64,000 bases of DNA, taken from positions 310,001 through 374,000 of the forward strand of contig NZ_JAABRQ010000001.1 in NCBI RefSeq assembly GCF_011390835.1, given 5' to 3'. This DNA comes from Hydrogenophaga sp. (GTDB lineage Bacteria > Pseudomonadota > Gammaproteobacteria > Burkholderiales > Burkholderiaceae_C). The notes under the pieces are model-generated. The model was not told the DNA's origin. It made no database searches and saw only the letters and a program-made list of their open reading frames with translations. Positions 28,789 to 36,940 of the stretch are shown piece after piece (position 1 is the first letter of the stretch; each line of letters begins with the position of its first letter). Made by a program: the position numbers and the translations under genes.

Positions 28789-30627
28789 TCAGTCGTTGCG
28801 CTGAACCACGCGCGCGTATTCGGTGATACCGATGACGTGGAAAAAGGCGGCTATGAGGCGGTGAGCATCCACAAACTGCACGTTGCGGCCCTGGGCGTGG
28901 TGACCCGAGACCCAGTTCAGCAAGGTGCCTGCAGCGGAAAAGTCGACCCGGATCAGGTTGCGGCAGGAAATGATCATCACGTCCGCGCCCTCCAGCCGCT
29001 TTTCCAGCGCCTCCAGGATGGGCTGGGGATCACCCCGGATTTCGCCAGACAGCTCCACCAGGCCGAGCTGATTGAGCTCCGAAGACTGGCTGTCCGGCCC
29101 CACCGAGTCGCCGGGGTAATGCGAGGGCACAGACTCCATGACCGGCTCGCTGAGCACCGACTGCCCGCTCTCGGCTGACGCCGCAGCCGAAATGTTCTGG
29201 AAGTGGCAGCGAGGCCTCTCCCAACCCGGCGGCGAAACCTCGTAGGTGACGCAGAAGTCCAGTGCAGTGAGCTCGAACTCATCGGCGCGGTTCATCACGC
29301 GCAGCGCCGCCATGCGCAGCTCCCACCAGAGCTGCTCGATGTCGCGGCGGCCGGATGGCGTCGAGTTCTTGAGCACGTCGCGCAGGGTATTGGCACCCAG
29401 GCAACGCAGTTCCACGTCCTGATCGCCCCAGAGCGTGAACATGCCGAGCAGTGCTCGCGCGGCCTTGACGTCGATCGACTCTAGCGGCGACCAGTCAAGC
29501 ACCCAGGGCTGCGGCGCGCGCATCAGCACAGTCTGCAAGGTGCCCACGGCGTGTGCGTCCACGTCCGGCTCACACACCCACACCGCCCTGCTGGAGCCGC
29601 TGGTCGGTCGGTAAGTCTTACCGGTGATCTGCCCGATCATTTCAGGCATGTCGTACCACTGCGGGGCCGAGCGGCTGAAGCGGTTCACAAACTCGACCGC
29701 ACGGCCTTCGAAAGAGGCAAGCTGCCCGGTCGCCCGATACAGGTCGAACAGCGCCAGCCAGTCCTCTTCCTGCTCGATGCGGGTGCCCCCCTCGCCCACG
29801 GCCTCCAGAAGGCCTTGCTCGGCACCAGCATCGTCGCCATTGGCAAACCGGATTGCGGCCTCTTCGACTTCGGGGTCCTGGGCCACTTCCTGCACATCAA
29901 GCGCGAAAAAGTGGGAGGGCGAAAAGGAGGAGCTGGGCCCGCTGGGTGTGCCCTGGGACGACTGAGACATGGCCATCAGACCGGTGCGATTGGTCGCCGA
30001 AGCAGAGTGAGCTGACAGGCGATCAGCGGCGGCGCTTTCCTTGGCCATCGCCGCGCGACGCGGCTCAGGCGAGGGCGCGTCATCGACACCCATAGCGGCG
30101 GCCTCGTGCCCCGACACCAGCGGCGAGCCTTCGGTTTCACCGTACTGCTTGACACGCGCACGGGACTTTTCTTCGTCCAACCCATCCCGCTCACGGGAAT
30201 CCAGCTTTTTCTCCAGCGGCGTGCCACCCGTGCTGTGCTGGCTGGAGCCGGTAACCAACGAGTCCGGGCCCTTGGTCTTCCACCATTGCATGGACATCTG
30301 GGCTTCGATCTCGTCGATTTTCTTGAGCGTCATGGCCCGGTCGTCCGGCTTGGACGGCAGGCTGCTCTGGAAGAACGAAGGACGGATACCCTGTCCCCCT
30401 TCACCGCTGGCTTCACGGCTGCGGATCTTGCGCAGCATGTCGAACTCGCGCTTTCGCACAAAGTCGTTGCGCCGCTTGCGCTCGATCATTTCCTTGAGCG
30501 CGGCCTTGCTGTACTCGCTTTCCCGGTCTGCCGTGCGAGTGTCCAGATCCGCCCAGCTGGTGGTCGGGTGGCGAACAAATTTCGCCACCTTGGACAGAAA
30601 GCCGCCGTTCGATTCGTCCTTGGACAT
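28789..30627 (-). CDS. STAS-domain protein with two STAS-like modules, upstream of hslVU
   Basis: A cytoplasmic protein of 612 residues without signal peptide or membrane helices. Residues 1-230 are charged and low-complexity, with a coiled-coil-like stretch rich in Arg, Lys and Glu near 40-75. The middle (about 370-480) has a STAS-like fold pattern ([21 protein letters not shown]). The C-terminal STAS domain (about 520-605) is clearer: [13 protein letters not shown], then [24 protein letters not shown] domains bind partners in regulatory switches and anion transporters. No kinase, phosphatase or transporter is adjacent, so the partner is unknown. It lies between dksA and hslV on the same strand. 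Confidence 0.7.
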   Translation of the reverse strand: MSKDESNGGFLSKVAKFVRHPTTSWADLDTRTADRESEYSKAALKEMIERKRRNDFVRKREFDMLRKIRSREASGEGGQGIRPSFFQSSLPSKPDDRAMTLKKIDEIEAQMSMQWWKTKGPDSLVTGSSQHSTGGTPLEKKLDSRERDGLDEEKSRARVKQYGETEGSPLVSGHEAAAMGVDDAPSPEPRRAAMAKESAAADRLSAHSASATNRTGLMAMSQSSQGTPSGPSSSFSPSHFFALDVQEVAQDPEVEEAAIRFANGDDAGAEQGLLEAVGEGGTRIEQEEDWLALFDLYRATGQLASFEGRAVEFVNRFSRSAPQWYDMPEMIGQITGKTYRPTSGSSRAVWVCEPDVDAHAVGTLQTVLMRAPQPWVLDWSPLESIDVKAARALLGMFTLWGDQDVELRCLGANTLRDVLKNSTPSGRRDIEQLWWELRMAALRVMNRADEFELTALDFCVTYEVSPPGWERPRCHFQNISAAASAESGQSVLSEPVMESVPSHYPGDSVGPDSQSSELNQLGLVELSGEIRGDPQPILEALEKRLEGADVMIISCRNLIRVDFSAAGTLLNWVSGHHAQGRNVQFVDAHRLIAAFFHVIGITEYARVVQRND

Positions 30628-30675
30628 GCCGCGAGGTTACCGGAACTGTTTGGGGTGCAAAGCAGTAAATGCGGG

Positions 30676-31686
30676 TTAGTCGCCGAACATCTTCTGCTTG
30701 AGTTCGCGGCGCTGCTGGGCTTCCAGCGACAGACTCGCGGTGGGGCGCGCCATCAGACGACCTACGCCAATGGGCTCACCGGTTTCTTCGCAATATCCAT
30801 AGTCGCCTGAATCGATGCGGGCGATGGCCTGCTCGATCTTTTTGAGCAGTTTGCGCTCACGATCGCGGGTTCGCAGCTCCAGTGCATGCTCTTCTTCGAT
30901 GGTGGCGCGATCAGCCGGATCGGGCACAACCACCGTGTCTTCACGCAGGTGCTCGGTGGTTTCGCCCGCGTTGGCCAGCATGTCGGCGCGCAGCTGGCTG
31001 AGCTTGCGGCGGAAGTAGGCCAGCTGCAGATCGCCCATGTATTCGCTGTCAGGCATTGCCTGGATATCTTCGTCTGTAAGTTGCTCAGCCGACAGGGACT
31101 TCCAATTGTTGGCGCGCTTGGGATCCTTGCGGATGGCGGAGGGGACGGGAGGCGTCATGACAACACGTTCATTCATGGTGGAAAAAGTCGCTTTAGCGGC
31201 GTCGGGCGCGTGGGTAGGCACCACCTCAGCCTGCGTCATCTGCTCCATCATGACCTTTTTGGCAGCACGTTTGCCCAGAGGCCTCGGCGTGGGCTGCACC
31301 ACCGGCAGGGTGATGGGTTTCTTGGGTGGGGCCACGGTCAACGGCTTGCCGAACACGGGTGCGGTCGTCTTGGCTGCGGGTTTAGCCGCGGCACTGGGCT
31401 TCACGACCGCCTTCGGCGCGGGCTTGGTAGCGGCTTTGGTCACGGGCTTGGCTGCGGGTTTGGTGGCCTTCACTGGTGCAGCTTTCGCCACTGGCTTAGG
31501 CGATTTGACAGGCACCGCCTTCTTGGCGGATGTGGCGGGCTTGGTGGGTTTGGCCACGGGCTTGCTAACGGATTTCGCCGCTGGCTTGGACTTCGCGGCG
31601 GGTTTGGCGGGGGCTGACGCTCGCCCCTTGGCCCCCGTCCCAGCGGATTTGGCTGCTTGGGTGGTCTTCTTGGCCGGGACTTTCAC
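30676..31686 (-). CDS. dksA: RNA polymerase-binding transcription factor DksA, long-tailed
   Basis: DksA enters the RNA polymerase secondary channel and acts with ppGpp. The GTG at 31686 follows an excellent AGAGGAG site with 8-bp spacing, so I prefer it to upstream starts; it gives 336 residues. Residues 1-125 are a Lys/Ala/Pro tail like histone H1. The DksA core (about 195-336) has the coiled-coil tip DPADRA (256-261) with both key aspartates and the conserved RLMARPTASLSLEAQ. The zinc finger keeps only Cys299 (YCEETGEPIG); the other three positions are Thr, Ser and Ala, so it probably does not bind zinc in the classical way. Confidence 0.92.
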   Translation of the reverse strand: MKVPAKKTTQAAKSAGTGAKGRASAPAKPAAKSKPAAKSVSKPVAKPTKPATSAKKAVPVKSPKPVAKAAPVKATKPAAKPVTKAATKPAPKAVVKPSAAAKPAAKTTAPVFGKPLTVAPPKKPITLPVVQPTPRPLGKRAAKKVMMEQMTQAEVVPTHAPDAAKATFSTMNERVVMTPPVPSAIRKDPKRANNWKSLSAEQLTDEDIQAMPDSEYMGDLQLAYFRRKLSQLRADMLANAGETTEHLREDTVVVPDPADRATIEEEHALELRTRDRERKLLKKIEQAIARIDSGDYGYCEETGEPIGVGRLMARPTASLSLEAQQRRELKQKMFGD

Positions 31687-31990
31687 AAGGGGTCTCCTCT
31701 CAGTGCCTGACGATGCGGAATGCGGAACGGTCGGCTCGCTGCGGGTGTTGGTCCCCGCTGGGTCACCGGTGACCGGCAAACCCATGGTTATACCCCCATT
31801 CGCATCGGTGCCTGCGGTTCGATTCGAGTTCGATCCAGGCCGCACCGAGTGCGCATGGGTGGCGCGCGATTGTAAGGACTGTGGGCGCTGAGCGGCGGAC
31901 ACATGGTCCGAACGGAAGCCCAACCGTTGAAGAATCGAGACAAACAGCACGTTGAGACTCCGCGGATACAACAGACGGTCTGCGGCGCCG
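31687..31990 (-). other. dksA: dksA upstream region
   Basis: 304 bp between the stop of the COG0523 GTPase gene and the dksA start. The dksA reading frame stays open upstream but has no strong ribosome-binding site there, so I treat it as leader. A TACAAT hexamer on the minus strand at 31869-31874, followed by a GC-rich stretch, could be a -10 element; no good -35 lies at the right distance. No terminator with a T-run is visible. Confidence 0.35.
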
Positions 31991-33055
31991 TCAGACCAGC
32001 GACTGGTCCAGCCCCTGCACCAGGATGTCCTTGGGCAGGTCCAGGCCAATGAACACCATTTTGCTCACGCGCGGCTCACCTTCGGCCCAGGCCGGGCCCA
32101 GATCACTGCCCATGAGCTGGTGCACGCCCTGGAAAATGACCTTGCGGTCGGTGCCTTCCATGGCCAGAACACCCTTATAGCGCAACATGCGCGGTCCGTA
32201 GACTTGCACCACCGCTCCCAGGAAGTCTTCCAGCTTGGCCGGATTGAAGGGTCGCGTGGCGCGATAGACGAAACTTTTCACGTCGTCGTCATGGTGGTGG
32301 TGATGTCCCTGACCGCCGTGGTCATGGGCATGCGAAGGGTGGTCACATGACTCGCCTGGCGCGTGGTCGTGGTGCGCGTGATCGTGATCGTGATCATCCG
32401 CTTGGAGGAAGTCAGGGTCGATGTCGAGCTTGGCGTTGAGGTTGAAGCCGCGCAGGTCAAACACCTCTTTGAGCGCCACCTCGCCAAAATGCACCGGCCG
32501 CATTGGCGCGCGGGGGTTCATGTGCTTCAAGCGGTGCATCAGCGCATCCAGCTCATCAGCACCCACCAAGTCAGCCTTGCTGATGAAAATCTGGTCGGCA
32601 AAGCCGACCTGGCGCCGCGCTTCCTGCCGGTCGTTGAGTTGCTGGGCAGCGTGTTTGGCGTCGACCAAGGTCAGGATGGAGTCCAGTAGGTACTGTTCGG
32701 CGACTTCATCGTCCATGAAAAAGGTCTGCGCGACCGGGCCGGGATCGGCCAGGCCAGTGGTTTCGATCACTACCCGATCGAAGTCGAGCTCGCCCTTGCG
32801 TTTCCTGGCGGCGAGATCCTGCAGAGTGGCGCGCAAGTCGTCGCGGATGGTGCAGCAGATGCAGCCATTGCTCATCTGGATGATGTTTTCGGTGGTGTCG
32901 GCCACCAGGATCTCGTTGTCGATGTTCTCTTCGCCAAATTCGTTCTCGATCACCGCGATCTTCTGTCCATGGGCCTCGCTGAGCACCCGTTTGAGCAGCG
33001 TGGTTTTGCCCGATCCGAGGAAGCCGGTGAGGATGGTTGCGGGAATCAGGGGCAT
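31991..33055 (-). CDS. COG0523 (CobW/ZNG family) GTPase with His-rich metal-binding loop
   Basis: A 354-residue G3E GTPase. Its P-loop is GFLGSGKTT (11-19), the metal-binding motif is GCICC (64-68), and ISKADL provides the guanine-binding motif. A loop at about 220-262 is packed with His and Asp, a feature of zinc-related members. Such proteins are metallochaperones or cobalamin-synthesis proteins; no cobalamin genes are nearby, so a zinc role is more likely. It lies between xerC and dksA on the same strand. I find no Zur-type box in the 97 bp upstream. Confidence 0.88.
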   Translation of the reverse strand: MPLIPATILTGFLGSGKTTLLKRVLSEAHGQKIAVIENEFGEENIDNEILVADTTENIIQMSNGCICCTIRDDLRATLQDLAARKRKGELDFDRVVIETTGLADPGPVAQTFFMDDEVAEQYLLDSILTLVDAKHAAQQLNDRQEARRQVGFADQIFISKADLVGADELDALMHRLKHMNPRAPMRPVHFGEVALKEVFDLRGFNLNAKLDIDPDFLQADDHDHDHAHHDHAPGESCDHPSHAHDHGGQGHHHHHDDDVKSFVYRATRPFNPAKLEDFLGAVVQVYGPRMLRYKGVLAMEGTDRKVIFQGVHQLMGSDLGPAWAEGEPRVSKMVFIGLDLPKDILVQGLDQSLV

Positions 33056-33152
33056 GGCAAGCGATCAAAGACAAGAAAACAGGACACAGAGGCAGGCGGG
33101 CAGTGTAGTTCACCCACCCGGCCACTGGCGGCGCGCGGGTGTTCAACCTGGC

Positions 33153-34193
33153 TCATCCAGGTTTGACTTTGGGTTGTTTCGGGGCCACGGTGGAGGGCTC
33201 GCCAGCCTGACCGGCCGCGGCTGGGTCCGCGGGCCGGCGGACCGACTGGGCCCTCGGGTGGGCAGCGTCGTAGACCTGGGCCAAGTGCTGGAAGTCTAGA
33301 CGGGTGTAGACCTGCGTGGTACCGATGCTGGCGTGACCCAGCAGCTCTTGCACGGCGCGCAGGTCGCCGCTGGACTGCAGCACGTGGCTGGCAAAGGAGT
33401 GGCGCAGCATGTGCGGATGCACCGGCGTGCTCAGGCCAGCGAGCAGAGAGCGCCGTTTCAGACGCACCCGGATGTGCTGGGGCGTGAGCCGTTGCCCTTG
33501 TGCGCCGATGAACAGCGCGGGGTCTTCCCCTGCCCAGGCGGCACGCTGGTCCAGCCAGGCCGCCAGGGCGCTCAGGGCAGCCCGGCCGACCGGCACGCTG
33601 CGCCGCTTGCTGCCCTTGCCCAGCACATGGGCCTCACCCTCGTTGGCATCGATCCAGCCACCGGCCTGCGGACCGGCCGCCACATCCAGCCCCACCAGTT
33701 CGGCAATGCGCAGGCCGCAGCCGTACAGCAGCTCGGTGACGCAAGCATCTCGCGCGGCCAGTGCCGGCGGGTCGCCGGCCTGCACGTGGCTCGCCAGCTG
33801 AATCGATTCGTCCACCCCAAGCGCTTTGGGCAAGGGCTTGCTCGCCTTGGGTGCGCGCACATCTTGCACCGGGTTGTGGTCGATCAGAGCTTGCCGGCCC
33901 AGCCAGACATAAAAACCGCGCCAACCCGACAAGATGAGGGCAATGCCGCGTCCGCTGCGCCCGGCGCTGTGCATTTGAGCAACCCAGCGCCGGATGTGGG
34001 CGTTGTGCACCTGCCGCAGGTCCAAGCCGGCCTTTGAAGCCAGCTGGCCCAGGCGCTGCAGGTCACCGGTGTATAGGGTGACGGTGCGCTCGGCCAGCCG
34101 TTTTTCCACCCGCACATGGTCCAGGTAGCGCCGTACCAACGCAGCGTCTTCAGCGCCGATCGCCTCTTGTTCCAATTCGGTGCGGGTCCTCAC
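33153..34193 (-). CDS. xerC: Tyrosine recombinase XerC
   Basis: A tyrosine recombinase of 346 residues from the GTG at 34193, which lies 7 bp after the stop of the DUF484 gene. The catalytic set is complete: Arg162 (CGLRIAEL), Lys193 (GKGSKRR), His261 and Arg264 (HMLRHSF), His287 (LLGHASIG) and Tyr296 (TQVYTRLD). The N-terminal core-binding domain spans about 15-110. With XerD it resolves chromosome dimers at dif. The tail after 310 is Pro/Ala-rich and longer than usual. The link to a DUF484 gene and dapF is the classical xerC neighbourhood. The long frame upstream of 34193 is a shadow. Confidence 0.94.
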   Translation of the reverse strand: MRTRTELEQEAIGAEDAALVRRYLDHVRVEKRLAERTVTLYTGDLQRLGQLASKAGLDLRQVHNAHIRRWVAQMHSAGRSGRGIALILSGWRGFYVWLGRQALIDHNPVQDVRAPKASKPLPKALGVDESIQLASHVQAGDPPALAARDACVTELLYGCGLRIAELVGLDVAAGPQAGGWIDANEGEAHVLGKGSKRRSVPVGRAALSALAAWLDQRAAWAGEDPALFIGAQGQRLTPQHIRVRLKRRSLLAGLSTPVHPHMLRHSFASHVLQSSGDLRAVQELLGHASIGTTQVYTRLDFQHLAQVYDAAHPRAQSVRRPADPAAAGQAGEPSTVAPKQPKVKPG

Positions 34194-34200
34194 CGGAGCG

Positions 34201-34899
34201 TCACACCGCGGCGGGCACCACTGGGCGCAGCCGCGAGAGGGCGGCGCTGGTGATTTCGCCGATGCGTTCCAGGAAATCGGTGCCCATATCGGCAGCAAAG
34301 CGCTGTCTGTCCGAGGAGGCAAGCACCAACAAGCCAAAGGCGTGCGGCGCGAAGCCAGCGCGCATCGGGACCAAGGCCAGCGAGGCGACAGATGCCGCAT
34401 CCTCCAGCCACTGCGCAGCCTCCAGGCCCGGGTTGGCGCCGCAGTAGGGTAGCGTGAGCGACGAGGCAAAGGTCTGCACGTCGTCGCTGGCGCCCTGGGC
34501 GTATTCTTCGGTGGCGTATTCGGGAGCCACCCCCCATACCTTGATCGCCACCTGGGGCACTAGGAACTGCGCGGCGATCTCGCGCGCCGCCACACGCGGC
34601 AGCTCACGCGCCTCGCGGGTCAGCAGGAGTTCGCGGGTCCATCGCTGTAGGCGGTCGGCAATGGCGGTGTTCTCCTGCCCATGGCGAATCATGCCGGCGG
34701 CCTTGAGTTCCAGCGCCTTGATCTTCTCTCGCAACATCTCCGCTTGGCGCTCCTGCAGACTCACCGCGCGGTGGCTGTGCGGGCTGGTGAGCTGCACCGT
34801 CGCGAGCAGGCCAGCGTGACGCTCGAAAAAGTCAGGCGTGTTGGCCAAGTAATTGGCGATGTCGTCTTCGGTGATGGGGGGAATGGTTGGTTCGATCAT
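34201..34899 (-). CDS. DUF484 family protein
   Basis: A 232-residue cytoplasmic protein from MIEPTIPPITEDDIANYL at 34899. It shows the family's opening LANTPDFFERHAGLLATV and SPHSHRAVSLQERQAEMLREK (shown in parts), a helical linker, then a GAF-like domain (about 85-225) with ASLALVPM and FGLLVLASSDRQRF. DUF484 genes sit between dapF and xerC in many proteobacteria. The function is not established; the fold suggests a sensory or structural role. The frame upstream of 34899 is not conserved in kind. Confidence 0.85.
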   Translation of the reverse strand: MIEPTIPPITEDDIANYLANTPDFFERHAGLLATVQLTSPHSHRAVSLQERQAEMLREKIKALELKAAGMIRHGQENTAIADRLQRWTRELLLTREARELPRVAAREIAAQFLVPQVAIKVWGVAPEYATEEYAQGASDDVQTFASSLTLPYCGANPGLEAAQWLEDAASVASLALVPMRAGFAPHAFGLLVLASSDRQRFAADMGTDFLERIGEITSAALSRLRPVVPAAV

Positions 34900-34936
34900 G
34901 GTGTGCACACGATACAGCGGAGCGGGTCGGAGGGTT

Positions 34937-35812
34937 TCAGGGCAGATCGGGCACATTGACCGTGCCCTCGAACACGGTGGTGGCAGGCCCGGTCATGAAC
35001 ACCGGTGCGTCGTGGGCCGCGGTGAGAGCCCATTCGATGCTGAGCACACCGCCGCGCGTGTACAGGTCCACTTGCTGGTCCAGCAGGCCCAGGCGGATGC
35101 CGGCCACGACGGCCGCGCAGGCGCCCGTGCCACAGGCCAGGGTTTCGCCAGCGCCGCGCTCGTACACGCGCAACCGCGCCGTGTGGCGATCGACCACCTG
35201 CAGAAAACCTACATTCACATGCTCGGGAAAGCGGGCGTGCGACTCGATCAGCGGTCCCCAGCTTTCAACAGGCGCTTGGTCAACGTCTCCAGCCAACAAC
35301 ACCACATGCGGGTTGCCCATGGACAGCACAGACAACAGCACCTCGCCCACCTCGGGCAAGTCCAGTGGCCAGCGCTCGAAGTCGCCCATGGGATGGGACT
35401 CAAGGCCAGTACCATCAAACGGCACGCGCGACAGCGCAAATACTGGCGGGCCCATGTCCACTGTGACGCGACCGTCGGCATGCAACTGCAGCGACAGTTC
35501 GCCGTTCTTCACCTTCACCCGAACCGGGTTGCGATCGGTCAATCTCTGTTCGTGCACATAACGCACAAAACAGCGTGCGCCGTTACCGCAATGTTCGACC
35601 TCGCCCCCATCGGCGTTGTGGATCACGTATTCGAAGTCCAGACCCGCGCCAGGCGAGGGCCGCACGCTTAGGATCTGGTCGGCGCCGACTCCAAGATGCC
35701 GGTCGGCCAGCCAACGGTACTGGGCCGGGCTGAGGTTCAGCCGAGCACGGGTTTCGTCGAGCACCACAAAATCGTTGCCCGCGCCCTGCATCTTGGTGAA
35801 CCGGATCTGCAT
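34937..35812 (-). CDS. dapF: Diaminopimelate epimerase DapF
   Basis: A cofactor-free racemase of 291 residues that interconverts LL- and meso-diaminopimelate, giving the substrate of MurE and the precursor of lysine. The two catalytic cysteines are Cys75 (HCGNGARC) and Cys227 (LACGTGACA). The N-terminal [15 protein letters not shown] is typical. The ATG at 35812 gives the usual length; the open frame further upstream is not DapF-like. It is divergent from the threonate/erythronate operon, with a 204-bp shared regulatory region. Confidence 0.97.
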   Translation of the reverse strand: MQIRFTKMQGAGNDFVVLDETRARLNLSPAQYRWLADRHLGVGADQILSVRPSPGAGLDFEYVIHNADGGEVEHCGNGARCFVRYVHEQRLTDRNPVRVKVKNGELSLQLHADGRVTVDMGPPVFALSRVPFDGTGLESHPMGDFERWPLDLPEVGEVLLSVLSMGNPHVVLLAGDVDQAPVESWGPLIESHARFPEHVNVGFLQVVDRHTARLRVYERGAGETLACGTGACAAVVAGIRLGLLDQQVDLYTRGGVLSIEWALTAAHDAPVFMTGPATTVFEGTVNVPDLP

Positions 35813-36016
35813 CGGGCCGATTATCCCCTCTCGAACCGACCCGCCGGAGCCCCAGTCCCGGCGATGAAAATCGGGAAGCTCAGAGCCGTTTTCAGGGTTT
35901 ACCTGCATCGACGATCTGAGACAAAGTTGTATGATGACCATACCAATCTAGCACACAAGTGTTGATTCGATGCCTCACCTTTTCACGCTTCAACCTCATT
36001 TTCCAACGCAGCCCAC
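35813..36016. promoter_or_regulatory. Divergent promoter region, dapF / ltnD operon
   Basis: 204 bp between two divergent genes. On the plus strand TATGAT at 35930-35935 is a possible -10 element about 80 bp before ltnD, without a good -35. It lies within a palindrome described separately. The stretch next to ltnD is rich in C and T, with no strong Shine-Dalgarno. Confidence 0.4.
35929..35943. promoter_or_regulatory. Candidate repressor operator, inverted repeat GTATG-N5-CATAC
   Basis: A perfect 5-bp inverted repeat, GTATG at 35929-35933 and CATAC at 35939-35943, separated by five bases and embedded in a partly symmetrical wider context (TTGTATG … CATACCAA). It overlaps the likely -10 of the ltnD operon. 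The form suits a GntR-family operator, a common type of regulator for sugar-acid operons, but no regulator gene is adjacent. Confidence 0.4.
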
Positions 36017-36940
36017 ATGAGCACTCACACCTTTCGCACACTCGGCGTCATCGGCCTTGGCTCCATGGGCATGGGGGCTGCCTGCTCGGCCGTGCGCCAG
36101 GGCACGTCCACCTGGGGCTTCGACCCTCGTCCGGAGGCGCTCGCCGCCTTCAGTGAAGCCGGCGGCCACCCCGCAGGCAGCGTGGCCGAATTGGCTGCGA
36201 AATGTGATGTGGTGCTGGTGCTGGTGGTCAACGCGGCCCAGACCGAACAGGTGCTGTTCAGCGACCAGGGGCTGACCAACCACCTCAAGCCCGGCAGCGT
36301 GGTGATCACCTCGGCCACGGTCGACCCAGCGCTGCCGCCTGTGTGGGAACAGCGGCTGGAAGAAAAGGGCCTGTGGCTGATCGACGGCCCGGTCTCGGGT
36401 GGCGCGAAAAAGGCGGCAGCCGGCCAGATGACGGTGATGGCCTCGGGCAAGCCCGAGGCGTTCACCGCTGCAGACAGCCTGCTCGACACCTTCGCTGGCA
36501 AGGTGTACCGCCTGGGCAACCAGGCCGGCATCGGCTCCACCGTGAAGATGGTCAACCAGCACCTGGCGGGCGTGCACATCGCCACCGCCTGCGAGGCCAT
36601 GGCGCTGGGCATCAAGGCCGGGGCCGACCCGCGCCAGCTGTACGACGTGATCACGAACGCCGCCGGCAACAGCTGGATGTTCGAGAACCGCGTACCACAC
36701 ATCCTGGACGGCGACTACACGCCGCTGTCGGCGGTGAACATCTTCGTGAAAGACTTGGGCATCGTGCTCGACTCGGCACGCGCGCTGAAATTCCCGCTGC
36801 CGCTGGCCGCCGCTGCCCACCAGCTCTACCTGTCTACCGCCGCCATGGGCCTGGGGGCCGAAGACGATTCTGCCGTGGTCAAGTACTATGCCGCCCTTGC
36901 CGGGCTGGAATTGCCCGCGCCCAAGGGAAAGCTCCCATGA
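36017..36940 (+). CDS. ltnD: L-threonate dehydrogenase LtnD
   Basis: A 307-residue beta-hydroxyacid dehydrogenase that oxidises L-threonate at C2 to 2-oxo-tetronate with NAD. The dinucleotide loop is GLGSMG (13-18), the substrate motif is DGPVSGGAKKA (123-133), and the catalytic Lys177 lies in GSTVKMVNQ. It is the first gene of a five-gene run whose members match the published L-threonate/D-erythronate pathway one for one, which decides the call among similar dehydrogenases. It overlaps otnK by 4 bp. Confidence 0.92.
   Translation: MSTHTFRTLGVIGLGSMGMGAACSAVRQGTSTWGFDPRPEALAAFSEAGGHPAGSVAELAAKCDVVLVLVVNAAQTEQVLFSDQGLTNHLKPGSVVITSATVDPALPPVWEQRLEEKGLWLIDGPVSGGAKKAAAGQMTVMASGKPEAFTAADSLLDTFAGKVYRLGNQAGIGSTVKMVNQHLAGVHIATACEAMALGIKAGADPRQLYDVITNAAGNSWMFENRVPHILDGDYTPLSAVNIFVKDLGIVLDSARALKFPLPLAAAAHQLYLSTAAMGLGAEDDSAVVKYYAALAGLELPAPKGKLP

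Noticed and set aside
31380..31690. Low-complexity repeats inside dksA as a separate histone H1-like gene
   Set aside because: The Lys/Ala/Pro region is in frame with the DksA core without a stop, and no second start with a ribosome-binding site separates them.
31687..32049. An N-terminal extension of DksA up to 32049
   Set aside because: It overlaps the end of the GTPase gene, has irregular composition, and the GTG at 31686 has a far better ribosome-binding site.
32270..32400. Repetitive CATGG/TGATCG-rich DNA as a tandem repeat or CRISPR-like array
   Set aside because: It is the coding sequence of the His/Asp-rich metal-binding loop of the COG0523 GTPase; there is no regular repeat-spacer structure.
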